A DNA stretch of 64,000 nucleotides from Imperialibacter sp040222815 (GTDB lineage Bacteria > Bacteroidota > Bacteroidia > Cytophagales > Cyclobacteriaceae), in NCBI RefSeq assembly GCF_040222815.1, contig NZ_JAVKCH010000025.1:62001-126000 (forward strand), read 5' to 3'. Within the stretch, counting starts at the first letter, position 1, and each line of letters starts with the position of its first letter. Both the position numbers and the translations under genes were made by a program. A model generated the notes under the pieces. That model did not search any database and was not told where the DNA came from. It saw nothing but the letters and a program-made list of their open reading frames with translations. Shown piece by piece: positions 8,682-17,591 of the stretch.

Positions 8682-9752
8682 ATGGACAGAAGAAAATTTA
8701 TTACAGGGAGTTTGCTGGTTACGGGGGGTGGGCTGCTAGCCCCAACAATGGCGAAAGCCGAAAGCAAAGCTTTTGCCTCAGGAACCTGGCCAGGCCGTAT
8801 TGTCAAACCCAAAAAACTTAGCAAAGGTGACACAATAGGTCTTATTACACCTTCAAGTGCCATTTCCCGGGGATCCTTTGAGAGCACACTTGAGAACATG
8901 GAAGCCCTTGGTTTTAAGGTGAAATACTCTGACAATATGCGGGTTCGAAAAGGCTTTCTGGCTGGCACTGATCAGCAGCGACTCGACGACCTTCATGCCA
9001 TGTTTGCAGATACTTCAGTAGACGGGATTTTCTGTGCCAGAGGTGGCTACGGGGCAGGCAGGCTTTTGCCAGGAATTGATTACAACTTGATTGCCTCCAA
9101 CCCAAAAGCATTTATTGGGTACAGCGACATCACAGCGCTTCATTTTGCGATATTCAACAGAACCGGGTTGGTGACTTTTCATGGCCCCGTCGGTGCCTCC
9201 AACTTTACCGACTACACGGCTGACAGCTTTGAAGATACGCTCATTAAAGGAAAAGGGAAGATCAAGATAGAGCAAGCAAAAGAAGACAGGGAAAAGCAGG
9301 AAGACTATATTCAGATTTATTCAATTTCAGAAGGGGTGGCAAAAGGAGAGTTGGTAGGAGGTAATCTGAGCTTAGTGAGCTCACTTACCGGCACACCATT
9401 CGATCTCGACTTTACCAACAAACTGGTTTTCCTGGAAGAAGTAGGCGAGTCGCCATATAGGATTGACAGGATGTTGACACAACTTCTGCTGGCTGGGAAA
9501 TTGCAGGCAGCCAAAGGCATAGTCTTAGGCGTGTTCAACGACTGCGATGAAAAAGACACTGACCCCGATTTTGGAGACAAAACCTCGCTCAGGGAGACAC
9601 TTGCGGAGCGTCTCGGAAGTTTAAGTATTCCGGTTTTATATGGAATGTCTTTTGGGCACGTGTCCAATATTGCTACGCTTCCCATGGGCATCTCTGCTGA
9701 GCTTGACACTTACGAACAATCGTTGACCCTTCTTGAAGAATCCGTTCTCTAA
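8682..9752 (+). CDS. ldcA: Muramoyltetrapeptide (LD-) carboxypeptidase, peptidase family S66
   Basis: A 356-residue S66 peptidase. The N-terminus MDRRKFITGSLLVTGGG resembles a twin-arginine (RRKF) signal, suggesting export in a folded state. The S66 triad is visible: Ser148 in GYSDIT, a Glu near residue 252 in FLEEVGESPYR, and His326 in SFGHVSN. These enzymes remove the terminal D-alanine from murein tetrapeptides during cell-wall turnover. The next two genes follow with gaps of 5 and 6 bases and encode a dipeptide epimerase and a PLP enzyme, a combination that fits salvage of murein peptides. Tat-type export is unusual because the classical E. coli LdcA is cytoplasmic. Confidence 0.92.
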   Translation: MDRRKFITGSLLVTGGGLLAPTMAKAESKAFASGTWPGRIVKPKKLSKGDTIGLITPSSAISRGSFESTLENMEALGFKVKYSDNMRVRKGFLAGTDQQRLDDLHAMFADTSVDGIFCARGGYGAGRLLPGIDYNLIASNPKAFIGYSDITALHFAIFNRTGLVTFHGPVGASNFTDYTADSFEDTLIKGKGKIKIEQAKEDREKQEDYIQIYSISEGVAKGELVGGNLSLVSSLTGTPFDLDFTNKLVFLEEVGESPYRIDRMLTQLLLAGKLQAAKGIVLGVFNDCDEKDTDPDFGDKTSLRETLAERLGSLSIPVLYGMSFGHVSNIATLPMGISAELDTYEQSLTLLEESVL

Positions 9753-9757
9753 GCTTT

Positions 9758-10768
9758 ATGAAAGTTACATACCACCCTGTCAAAATGCCCCTGAGGCATA
9801 CTTTTACCATTGCCCATGGCTCCACCAGTGTGCAGGAGTCTTTTATTGTTGAGCTGAGCCGAAACGGGAAAAGCGGCTTTGGAGAAGCCACCGCTAATCC
9901 ATACTACGGTGTAACCGTTCCCAAAATGACCGAACATGTGGAAAGTGTGCGAGCCATCATTGAGTCGGGAAACTGGGACACCCCGGAGGCATTTCACGAG
10001 GCCATGCTGGCAACAGGCAAGCTGAAAGCCTTCACTCTTTGCGCCCTCGACCTCGCATTCAACGATCTTTATGGAAAGCTGCAGGGAAAGCCGCTTTACA
10101 AGATCTGGGGACTGGATGGGAGCAAGGGGCCGATTTCCAATTACACCATTGGCATTGATACGGTGGAAAACATGGTAGCCAAAATGAAGGAGGTTCCCTG
10201 GCCGCTTTACAAAATAAAGCTGGGTACCAGGGAAGATATCCGGATCATTGAAGAGTTACGCAAAAACACCGATGCCGTCTTCAGAGTGGATGCCAATTGT
10301 GCCTGGGGTGTTGAAGAAGCCATTACCAATAGCAAGGTGTTGAAAAAGCTGAATGTACAGTTCATAGAACAACCTTTAAAGGCGGATGACCTTGATGGTA
10401 TGAAAAGAGTTTTCACCGAAAGTGTGCTGCCTGTAATAGCCGATGAAAGTTGCCAGGTAGAGTCGGATGTGGACAAGTGCTTCAATCATTTTCATGGGAT
10501 CAACATCAAGCTGACCAAATGCGGTGGGTTGACGCCGGCACGGAGAATGATTGCCAGGGCACGTGAGCTGAACATGGGCGTGATGATGGGCTGCATGACA
10601 GAGTCTTCTGTTGGTATTTCTGCCATAGCCCAGGTAGTTCCCTTGCTCGACTATGTGGATATGGACGGTGCATTGCTGCTGGCAGAAGACCCGGCCAATG
10701 GCGTGCAGGTGACCACAAGCGGGCTGATTTTCCCCAATGAAAATGGCACCGGTGCCAGCCTTAAGTAA
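9758..10768 (+). CDS. Dipeptide epimerase (L-Ala-D/L-Glu epimerase type), enolase superfamily
   Basis: A 336-residue member of the muconate-lactonizing subgroup of the enolase superfamily. The KxK catalytic motif is KIK at residues 152-154, metal ligands are Asp178 (RVDANCAW), Glu204 (EQPL) and Asp229 (ADES), and the second catalytic lysine is Lys251 in NIKLTKCGG. This pattern matches L-Ala-D/L-Glu epimerases (YkfB/YcjG), which convert murein-derived L-Ala-D-Glu to L-Ala-L-Glu so that it can be hydrolysed and reused. Specificity in this subgroup varies, so other dipeptides are possible. It starts 5 bases after the LD-carboxypeptidase stop. Confidence 0.92.
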   Translation: MKVTYHPVKMPLRHTFTIAHGSTSVQESFIVELSRNGKSGFGEATANPYYGVTVPKMTEHVESVRAIIESGNWDTPEAFHEAMLATGKLKAFTLCALDLAFNDLYGKLQGKPLYKIWGLDGSKGPISNYTIGIDTVENMVAKMKEVPWPLYKIKLGTREDIRIIEELRKNTDAVFRVDANCAWGVEEAITNSKVLKKLNVQFIEQPLKADDLDGMKRVFTESVLPVIADESCQVESDVDKCFNHFHGINIKLTKCGGLTPARRMIARARELNMGVMMGCMTESSVGISAIAQVVPLLDYVDMDGALLLAEDPANGVQVTTSGLIFPNENGTGASLK

Positions 10769-10774
10769 AGTGCT

Positions 10775-11839
10775 ATGATGCGGTCAGAGGAATTTCCAGG
10801 AAGAACACTGCATGTCAATGGTAAAGAAATGCTTTACTTCAGCGGCACGTCTTACCTCGGTTTATCGGTGGATAAGGAATACCAGGAGTTGATTAAAGAG
10901 GGAGTAGACAAATACGGTGTACATTTTTCAGGCTCCAGAAATGGCAACGTACAATATAGTCTCTTTGAAGAAGCAGAGCGGCACATAGCCGACTGGTTGT
11001 CGACAGGTGACGCTGTAGTTACCTCGTCGGGTTTTGCCTCCGGGCAGCTCCTTATCAAGGTGCTGCAAGACATGGAATGGAGCATGGAGTATGCCCCTGG
11101 TTGTCACCCAGCTTTGTGGCGAAATTCAGACGACGCTACCAATGGTGACTTCATCAGTTGGTCAACCATGATCAGGGTGCAGCTGGAAGGAATGCTGCCT
11201 CGCCGGATGGTCTTGCTTTGCAATTCCACTGATCCGCTTTTTTGCTACCCCGTTAACTTCGACTGGCTTACCGACATTTCCACCTTGCACGAAGTGCTGC
11301 TGGTAGTCGACGATTCGCACGGTATTGGACTGACCGGGAAAAATGGAGAAGGGGTGGTGTCGCAGCTTCGGAAGCTACCGTCGCATGTGCAGTGGGTGGT
11401 GACTTCCTCACTGGGTAAAGCACCTGGGCTGGCGGCCGGTTTCATTGCAGGTTCTCACAACCTGATCAAGAAAATCCGACAGTCGCCTTGGTTCGTTGGA
11501 GCTGCTCCGTCGGCACCTGCATTCCTTCATGCACTCTTAAAAGGAGGGGAAATAAGAGCCCGCCAACTGCAAAAGCTCCGTAAGTTTCAACTGCCATTTG
11601 GGAGCCATTCGCTGGTAAAGCAGCACTTTAATTTTCAACCAGTATTGCCTGTTTTCTTTTCGAAAAGCCAGCCGCTCTATACTTACCTGTTGAGTAGAAA
11701 TATCATCATTTCCCATTTCCCATATCCTAAGCTGACGTCGAGTCCGATCAGCAGAATCATCTTACATGCGGCACTCGATCCGGCAGATATTGGAAATTTA
11801 CTGGAGGAGATCAAAACATTTTATGAGGACTTCCAATAG
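10775..11839 (+). CDS. PLP-dependent aminotransferase-fold enzyme, 8-amino-7-oxononanoate synthase-like
   Basis: A 354-residue fold-type I PLP enzyme of the alpha-oxoamine synthase group. Asp179 and His182 in VVDDSHGIG stack and bind the cofactor, and Lys215 in SSLGKAPG is the Schiff-base lysine. The N-terminal TSYLGL and GSRNGNVQY segments are also typical. True BioF or Kbl proteins are about 385-400 residues, so this is a shorter and divergent member. It is the third gene of the murein-peptide trio, which suggests it acts on an amino acid released by that route, but no biotin genes are nearby and the reaction is not predictable. The region after the gene (11840-11968) is AT-rich and holds only weak hairpins. 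Confidence 0.8.
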   Translation: MMRSEEFPGRTLHVNGKEMLYFSGTSYLGLSVDKEYQELIKEGVDKYGVHFSGSRNGNVQYSLFEEAERHIADWLSTGDAVVTSSGFASGQLLIKVLQDMEWSMEYAPGCHPALWRNSDDATNGDFISWSTMIRVQLEGMLPRRMVLLCNSTDPLFCYPVNFDWLTDISTLHEVLLVVDDSHGIGLTGKNGEGVVSQLRKLPSHVQWVVTSSLGKAPGLAAGFIAGSHNLIKKIRQSPWFVGAAPSAPAFLHALLKGGEIRARQLQKLRKFQLPFGSHSLVKQHFNFQPVLPVFFSKSQPLYTYLLSRNIIISHFPYPKLTSSPISRIILHAALDPADIGNLLEEIKTFYEDFQ

Positions 11840-11968
11840 GCTGCTATCTTTGCAGCTTCCTGGTAATTTCAGGTCTAAAAAGACTCATAGATGAAATCTA
11901 TAACTATTAGTTAAATATCTTTTAATCAATTGGTTAAATTCTATTAATTAAAGTAAAATATAGTTCTA

Positions 11969-13132
11969 ATGGCTGATATCACTTCTTTGCTTGGCAGCAT
12001 CCGAAATATACCTACCCCCTTTTATTTCTATGACCTGGAACTACTGCGGAAGTCATTGGATGAAGTAAAAAAACACGGATTAAGCAAAGGCTATAAGGTG
12101 CACTATGCGATGAAGGCCAATGCGAATCCACGCATACTTGAAGTCATCAGGCAGTACCATTTGGGCGCCGACGCTGTAAGTTCGAATGAAGTGAAGGCTG
12201 CATTAGCCGCTGGTTTTCCGAAAGAAGAAATTGTGTTTGCCGGAGTAGGAAAATCGGACGAGGAGATCATGGTGGGATTGCAGAATGATATCTTTTGCTT
12301 CAACTGCGAGTCGGCGCAGGAAGTAGAAGTCATCAATGAGCTGGCCGGTAGGATGGGTAAGAAGGCGAAGATAGCTTTGCGGATTAATCCTAATGTGGAC
12401 GCCAAAACTCACCATTACATTACCACTGGAATGAAGGAGAATAAGTTTGGCTTGCCCCCGAAAGAGATCGATCAAGTGATCGACAAACTGCCGCAGCTAG
12501 CCAACATACAGTTAACCGGAATCCATTTTCATATTGGTTCTCAAGTGACGAGTTTGGAGAGCTATACACAACTTGCCCAGAGGGCCAACGACTTCAATGC
12601 TTACTTCAGAAGCAAGGGCATCGAGCTTCAGCATGTGAACGTCGGTGGTGGTTTGGGCATCGACTATGTCGATCCAAAAGGCAACCCTGTTCCTGACTTC
12701 AAAAGCTATTTCGAAGTATTCGAAAAGCACATGAAACTAGCGCCAGAACAGGAGCTGCACTTTGAATTGGGCAGGGCCATTGTCGGGCAGTGTGGCAGCC
12801 TCATCAGCAAGGTGCTGTACAACAAGGAAGGGGAGACGATCAAGTTCCTGATCATCGACGCCGGCATGACGGAGCTCATCCGACCTGCGTTGTACCAGGC
12901 TCATCATTTCATTGAGAGCGTTACGTCGCAAAGCCAGGCATACGAAACCTACGACGTGGTAGGTCCTATCTGTGAGTCGTCCGATGCTTTCCGAAAAGGT
13001 ATTGAGCTGAAGCAAAGCAAAAGGGGGGACTTGCTGGCCATCCGTTCTGCTGGTGCTTATGGCGAAGTAATGATGAGCCGCTACAATTTGCGGGACAATG
13101 CAAAGACGTATTTTGATGTAGATTTCAAGTAA
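11969..13132 (+). CDS. lysA: Diaminopimelate decarboxylase (type III PLP fold)
   Basis: A 387-residue alanine-racemase-fold PLP decarboxylase. The cofactor lysine is in HYAMKANANP (about residue 48), the phosphate-binding GGGLGI segment is near residue 230, ELGRAIVG follows, and the substrate-pocket motif CESSDAF lies near residue 335. The family converts meso-diaminopimelate to L-lysine, the last step of lysine synthesis. Length is slightly shorter than many LysA but typical of Bacteroidota. It follows the murein-peptide trio after 129 bases and may be independently transcribed. Convergent with the sulfatase: the two stop codons are one base apart. Confidence 0.93.
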   Translation: MADITSLLGSIRNIPTPFYFYDLELLRKSLDEVKKHGLSKGYKVHYAMKANANPRILEVIRQYHLGADAVSSNEVKAALAAGFPKEEIVFAGVGKSDEEIMVGLQNDIFCFNCESAQEVEVINELAGRMGKKAKIALRINPNVDAKTHHYITTGMKENKFGLPPKEIDQVIDKLPQLANIQLTGIHFHIGSQVTSLESYTQLAQRANDFNAYFRSKGIELQHVNVGGGLGIDYVDPKGNPVPDFKSYFEVFEKHMKLAPEQELHFELGRAIVGQCGSLISKVLYNKEGETIKFLIIDAGMTELIRPALYQAHHFIESVTSQSQAYETYDVVGPICESSDAFRKGIELKQSKRGDLLAIRSAGAYGEVMMSRYNLRDNAKTYFDVDFK

Positions 13133-13133
13133 A

Positions 13134-14582
13134 TCACTCGGGAGTCGCCACCCTACCAGGCTCCCGGTTCTCCGATCCCTCAACGCCTGTGAGGCTATCT
13201 CCAAGTTTCGCTCTCATGCCATCAGCTAATTTGAGCAGTCTTTCTACGACTTCAGGGTTGGCGTTTGCCACATCGGTGGTTTCCTCCATATCTGTGTCGA
13301 GATTGTAGAGCTCTGGCTCGATTACTTCCGTTTGCTCGTAGTCGATAGGCAGGCCATCGTTGGTGCCTTCCCGACCGGCCAGTGTGCGATAGGTATGGGG
13401 CAGGTAAAGCTTCCACTCTCCACTTCTTACGGCCTGTAATTCATTCACTCTGTAATAGATGAAATATGCTTCGTGAGGTGACTGCTTCGAACTGCCTGTT
13501 ATGACTGGCCACACATCCTTGCCGTCGATTTTCTTTTCAGGCATTTTGCCCCCAGCCAGCTTAGCGATAGTAGGGAGCATATCGATGGTCATCATTGGCG
13601 TATTGATCAGGCTGCCTGCTGGTATTTGGCCGGGGTACCTCATGATGGCTGGCTCACGAATGCCACCTTCCCAACTGGTGCCTTTGCCTTCTCTAAGCGG
13701 ATAAGCAGATCCAGCATGGCCGGCGTAGGAAAGCCAGGGGCCGTTGTCCGATGTGAAGATCACTAGTGTGTTCTCGTCAAGTCCGTTTTCTTTCAAAGCA
13801 GCCAGTATTTGCCCGACCGACCAGTCAATTTCCATGATCACATCGCCATAGAGCCCACGCTCCGATTTGCCTTTGAACTTGTCTGATACAAACAACGGGA
13901 CATGAGGTTGCGGATGGGGCACATACAAAAAGAAAGGCTTGTCCTTATTGCGTTTGATGAAATCGACACTTCTTTCGGTGATATGCGTGGTGAGCATACT
14001 TTGGTCTTCCAGTGTATCAATCACCGTCTCGTTTTCATAGAGGGGAAGCGGCGGAAAGTCGAAAACTGTGCCCTGCCAGGGGTGGTTGGGCCACATGTCG
14101 CCCGAGTAGGGAATACCAAAGTATTCGTCGAAGCCCTGGCGGGTAGGCATAAATTCAGGCTCATCACCCAGGTGCCATTTGCCATAGATGGCTGTGGCGT
14201 AGCCTTCAGCTTTTAACACCTCCGCAAGCGTGGTTTCATCTGGGTTCAGGCCGATTTTAGATTCAGGCCCTAATGCATTGTGGATATTGACACGGTTGGA
14301 GTAACACCCTGTAAGCAAAGCAGCTCTCGACGCAGAGCACACCGCCTGGGCCACATAGAAGTTAGTGAGCTGGGCACCTTCTTTGGCCATTTGATCCAGG
14401 TTGGGCGTGGTAAAGCCTTTGGCACCAAATACGCCCACATCGTTGTATCCCTGGTCGTCGGTGAAGATGATAACAATATTTGGCTTGGCGGGAGCCTCTT
14501 GTTCCTCGGCCTGGGGTTTGGTCTGGCAAGCGCTGAGAAGCAATAAGCCAGCTGCGAATAGGTAGGTGTTTTTCAATGCCAC
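13134..14582 (-). CDS. Sulfatase (arylsulfatase family), predicted lipoprotein
   Basis: This is an alkaline-phosphatase-superfamily sulfatase. The metal-binding start is IIFTDDQGYNDVG, and the formylglycine motif C-x-A-x-R is CSASR in AVCSASRAALLTG, so a Cys-type sulfatase needing formylglycine maturation. The IYGKWHLG motif is also present. The start is uncertain: an ATG at 14696 adds 38 unlikely residues, whereas GTG 14582 or TTG 14576 gives MKNTYLFAAGLLLLSAC, a textbook lipoprotein signal, so the latter are preferred (about 480 residues). It probably desulfates organic sulfates or sulfated polysaccharides at the cell surface. No maturase gene (anSME/FGE) is seen in the window. Confidence 0.92.
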   Translation of the reverse strand: MALKNTYLFAAGLLLLSACQTKPQAEEQEAPAKPNIVIIFTDDQGYNDVGVFGAKGFTTPNLDQMAKEGAQLTNFYVAQAVCSASRAALLTGCYSNRVNIHNALGPESKIGLNPDETTLAEVLKAEGYATAIYGKWHLGDEPEFMPTRQGFDEYFGIPYSGDMWPNHPWQGTVFDFPPLPLYENETVIDTLEDQSMLTTHITERSVDFIKRNKDKPFFLYVPHPQPHVPLFVSDKFKGKSERGLYGDVIMEIDWSVGQILAALKENGLDENTLVIFTSDNGPWLSYAGHAGSAYPLREGKGTSWEGGIREPAIMRYPGQIPAGSLINTPMMTIDMLPTIAKLAGGKMPEKKIDGKDVWPVITGSSKQSPHEAYFIYYRVNELQAVRSGEWKLYLPHTYRTLAGREGTNDGLPIDYEQTEVIEPELYNLDTDMEETTDVANANPEVVERLLKLADGMRAKLGDSLTGVEGSENREPGRVATPE

Positions 14583-14705
14583 AACGAGAGTGTTTTTGGT
14601 TCGAAGTTTTTTCAACGAAGTCAAAGTAAAGAAAAATGAAAGAAGTTTACCCTGGTTTGTGACGGGCGATAATAGAAAAGGTCTGTCGGGGTACAAATCT
14701 CGGTT

Positions 14706-14747
14706 GGGATGTGGTGCCTACAGTGCTAACTGGTGGCACCACATCCC
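14706..14747. repeat. Perfect 13-bp inverted repeat upstream of the sulfatase
   Basis: GGGATGTGGTGCC (14706-14718) and GGCACCACATCCC (14735-14747) are exact reverse complements separated by 16 bases. Neither strand has a following T-run, so it is not a simple terminator. It lies upstream of the preferred sulfatase start and could be an operator or a 5' RNA structure of that message. Confidence 0.55.
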
Positions 14748-14762
14748 CGTTGAATAGTCATT

Positions 14763-14790
14763 AAAAAAGGCCTGTCGGGGGACAGGCCTT
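14763..14790 (-). terminator. Rho-independent terminator of the metallo-hydrolase gene
   Basis: AAGGCCTGTC (14767-14776) and GACAGGCCTT (14781-14790) form a perfect 10-bp stem with a GGGG loop. Read on the minus strand the stem is followed by TTTTTT, so it terminates the gene at 14825-15577. Confidence 0.88.
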
Positions 14791-14824
14791 GGTTGAGATC
14801 GCAAAACGAGAGAGGCTTATTCAA

Positions 14825-15577
14825 TTACTGAGCAGGGTACCACTGTCGCAATCTCACCTCCACTTTGCTAGCCCCCTTGTTTACCAGCTCTTTGAACTTA
14901 TCTACATCATTGAGACCGCCCTGACCACGGTAATGGTAAGGATACACAATGACCGGCTTGAAGTCGATCACAGCACTGGCTGCTGCATCCACATCCATGG
15001 TGTAGGGGAGGTTCATGCAGACAAACGCCACGTCGATGCCTTTCAGGTTACGCATTTCGGGTATGTCTGATGTGTCGCCCGACAGGTAAACGTTCTTGCC
15101 ACCAAAATTCACGATATAGCCATTGCCTCTTCCTTTGGTGTGGCGGGAATCGGCACTTTCGGGTAGGTTGTACATGGGAATAGCTTTGATGTTAAGCCCC
15201 ATTTGGTCAGTACTTTGGCCATTGCCAATGATCACCAGTTGGCTTTTGTTCTTCTCAGCGATCTGATCGGCTACAGCTTGAGGAACAATAATTTTCGCTT
15301 TGGAAAGATCCAGTCCGTCCAGTGTTTCCTGGTTCAGGTGGTCACCATGGATATCGGTGATAAGGATAAGATCAGGAGCAGGAAGGCCTTTGAACAGGTC
15401 AGCCCCCCCATAGGGGTCGACGAACACTGTCAGGTTATTCCACTGAAAAGCCACGGTACCATGGGTAATAGGGGTGATGGTAAGGTCTCCTTTACTTGTC
15501 TTGATTTTGTCGGCCTGACCAAATGCCAGAAAAGGAACAAGCATCAACGAGAAAGTATAGGTAAGTATCTTTTTCAT
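14825..15577 (-). CDS. Metal-dependent hydrolase, metallo-beta-lactamase fold (UlaG-like)
   Basis: A 250-residue protein with a cleavable signal peptide (MKKILTYTFSLMLVPFLAFG). The metal-binding motif is HGDHLNQE at about residues 79-86, preceded by LILITD and followed by a YLSGDTSDIPE segment with the bridging Asp, and a late YPYHYRG histidine motif. This pattern belongs to the UlaG-like branch of the metallo-beta-lactamase fold, whose members act as lactonases or phosphodiesterases; many exported Bacteroidota members have no known substrate. It is a single-gene unit ended by a strong terminator. Confidence 0.9.
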   Translation of the reverse strand: MKKILTYTFSLMLVPFLAFGQADKIKTSKGDLTITPITHGTVAFQWNNLTVFVDPYGGADLFKGLPAPDLILITDIHGDHLNQETLDGLDLSKAKIIVPQAVADQIAEKNKSQLVIIGNGQSTDQMGLNIKAIPMYNLPESADSRHTKGRGNGYIVNFGGKNVYLSGDTSDIPEMRNLKGIDVAFVCMNLPYTMDVDAAASAVIDFKPVIVYPYHYRGQGGLNDVDKFKELVNKGASKVEVRLRQWYPAQ

Positions 15578-16159
15578 AGTTTTTGGTTTTTGTTCTTCTT
15601 AGAACTGGTTGAAGACGCTATTGTTTTGGCAAAAATCCACGTTTAGCGTAAAGTAATTTTAGTGAGATATTGGGAGTTATCAAAGGTAAGTTTGATGATA
15701 TACGACTTGTCTGACGAGCGAAATTTGATAGTTAGGGGTAGCTTTTCACTAGCCATAGTATTTCTAGGCAGTGCATTGACAGGCTCTTCTACAAGGCACT
15801 TTCTTCTCGTATAAAACCTGTTGATTTTATATATGCCATTGTCCGCCTCATGTTAAACGCTTAACAGGAACCTAGGCAAATATTCCGTTTAGCAGTTTAA
15901 AAGAGGGGTGAGACAAGCGCTTTTCACTTACTTGTGTCGGCGCTTGCCACTAATGAAGAGTTATATATGGATAGAACCTTTCACAATGTCCTCGCCACCC
16001 CTACTTACTATATTTTGAATAGGTGTTATCATGAAACGCATGATTGACCTCCATCGCTATTTTGGAGCGTCACTATTCAAATCTATTACATGTGAGGGCG
16101 TTCGACGTACTAATGGATAAGTTGGTACTAGTTTAAAACAGATCTGGCAGGAAAGCTGG
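15578..16159. other. Long intergenic region (582 bases)
   Basis: No RNA gene, insertion sequence or complete coding sequence is recognised here. The left third contains a minus-strand open stretch without a start codon (described separately). A short CAAGCGC/GCGCTTG inverted repeat lies at 15914-15946. The rest shows nothing identifiable. It presumably holds the promoter of the metallo-hydrolase gene. Confidence 0.5.
15643..15852 (-). pseudogene. Possible remnant of a small coding sequence
   Basis: On the minus strand a frame is open for 69 codons, from just after a TAA at 15853-15855 to TAA 15643-15645. It reads smoothly as protein-like sequence (for example KSYIIKLTFDNSQYLTKITL at its end) but has no ATG/GTG/TTG start except an internal ATG giving 36 residues. 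It may be the tail of a decayed gene or a chance open frame; length alone is not significant. Confidence 0.2.
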
Positions 16160-17311
16160 TCACCCAAACGACGGTTTGCGTGCTTTGGTTTCCTTGTCAA
16201 GCGCCAGTTTATATTCTGTAGGGGTCAGTCCGGTCTCTTCTTTGAAGATGCGGTTGAAGCTTGTTTTGGCATTGAACCCGCACTCCATGGCGATGCCTAG
16301 TACGGAATAGTGGTGGTAAGAAGGGTCGGTCAGCATCAACTTTACTTCAGCCACCCGGAACTGGTTGATGAACTTATAGAAGTTCTTTTGTTGCCCCGAA
16401 TTGATGATGTGCGATAATTTGTGCCTCGATATCTGCAGGTCGTCGGCCATCATCTGCAGGTTGTATTCCGGATTGCGATAGGGCCTATTTTCAATCAGGT
16501 AGTTTGTTACCATTGCCGACAGCGACTCGACCTGATCCTGCGTAAGAGAGGTGTTGGCTGGTTTAAAATCTGGCTCTTCGGCTGGTGTGTGCGGGTAATG
16601 AGGTACCAGCATAGGTTTCTTTTTCGAATAAATGGCCGACTGATTGATCCCGAAGTAGACCATGATAAAAGTGAAAATGGTCATGTTGGTAGCTGTCTTT
16701 GTGTAGCTCACAATTCCCAGTCCCAGAATATTGTTGATGAAAAAGCTAATAAAGCTGGCTATGAACACCACCAAAAACAACGACAAAACGAACAGTAGCC
16801 AGTTCAAAGAGTTTTTGCCTGAGTAGTTAGAAAAGTAAAGCGGGATATTTTTCCGGTGTTTGATAAGGAGCTGCCAGCCCAAAACCCAGTACAAGAGGGC
16901 CGAGACCATGATCAGAGAATAGTATATTTTATTGTAAACGAAATTGGGATTTTCCGACAAATCGGAGCTGCTGGCAATGTCTACGACCGGAATGATCGAC
17001 CGATGAATAGCGACCAGGAGTAATGGCAGCAAATGAATCAGGTGCTGTGGCTTTAGTTTGAAATTTTCGACAGTTAGTGAACTGATATAAAGGTACAGGA
17101 GCGGCCCTGAAAGAAATGAGATGGGGAAAATACCAGGTTTGAAATAGTCCACCACCCGGAAGGGAAGCAGGCTGGCTCCTAAATGAATAGATATAACCGC
17201 CATCCAGACGGCCAAAAGAGTAAAGCTCAGATGCTTTGGACGTTTGGTTAAAAAAACCAGGATGCCAAAAACCGCCTGGACAAATCCGATGATGTTGATC
17301 GTGTTGAGCAA
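16160..17311 (-). CDS. AraC-family transcriptional regulator with membrane-spanning N-terminus
   Basis: A 383-residue protein with six to seven hydrophobic helices in residues 1-230 and a C-terminal AraC-type double helix-turn-helix domain in about residues 270-375, including YNLQMMADDLQISRHKLSHI and VLGIAMECGFNAKTSFNRIF, a good match to the family signature. Bacteroidota have many such one-component membrane regulators; the membrane part probably senses a signal directly. The only usable start is TTG 17311, which begins the first membrane helix. It is divergent from the DUF2306 gene, which could be a target. Signal unknown. Confidence 0.9.
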   Translation of the reverse strand: MLNTINIIGFVQAVFGILVFLTKRPKHLSFTLLAVWMAVISIHLGASLLPFRVVDYFKPGIFPISFLSGPLLYLYISSLTVENFKLKPQHLIHLLPLLLVAIHRSIIPVVDIASSSDLSENPNFVYNKIYYSLIMVSALLYWVLGWQLLIKHRKNIPLYFSNYSGKNSLNWLLFVLSLFLVVFIASFISFFINNILGLGIVSYTKTATNMTIFTFIMVYFGINQSAIYSKKKPMLVPHYPHTPAEEPDFKPANTSLTQDQVESLSAMVTNYLIENRPYRNPEYNLQMMADDLQISRHKLSHIINSGQQKNFYKFINQFRVAEVKLMLTDPSYHHYSVLGIAMECGFNAKTSFNRIFKEETGLTPTEYKLALDKETKARKPSFG

Positions 17312-17591
17312 TGGATCGTTTGGGTAGGGTGCAAAACTTTACTTTAATCTACTGTTTTGTATCCGGTAGCAAAAGGAAGTTGTCGGGGAGTTGGGCAATA
17401 TTGTCCACAAGCGGATCAAATAGTTAATTGTGACTTTTTCTTTGGCTCATGTATCTAACAGGTAATTTTTGAGTTTTTTTTGTCAGGGCTTACAGTTTGA
17501 GTCAAGAAAAAAGGCTAATAACCCCAACAAACGAGCAAACTGTTTTAAATTAAGGCAACTTTTTTTGTCGCATAATTTTTTCGATCAGCTA

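Larger units (their letters stand above)
14676..14799. repeat. Imperfect direct repeat pair flanking an inverted repeat
   Basis: Bases 14676-14710 and 14765-14799 are two 35-base copies that agree at about 28 positions (shared core CTGTCGGGG and GGTTG). The second copy contains the perfect terminator hairpin; in the first the right arm has diverged and no hairpin forms. This looks like a local duplication of the terminator region with decay of one copy. Confidence 0.6.

Noticed and set aside
10775..11839. Biotin synthesis bioF
   Set aside because: The protein is short for BioF, the context is murein-peptide salvage and no other biotin gene is nearby.
14583..14696. N-terminal extension of the sulfatase to ATG 14696
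   Set aside because: It places 38 residues in front of an otherwise perfect lipoprotein signal, so GTG 14582 or TTG 14576 is preferred.
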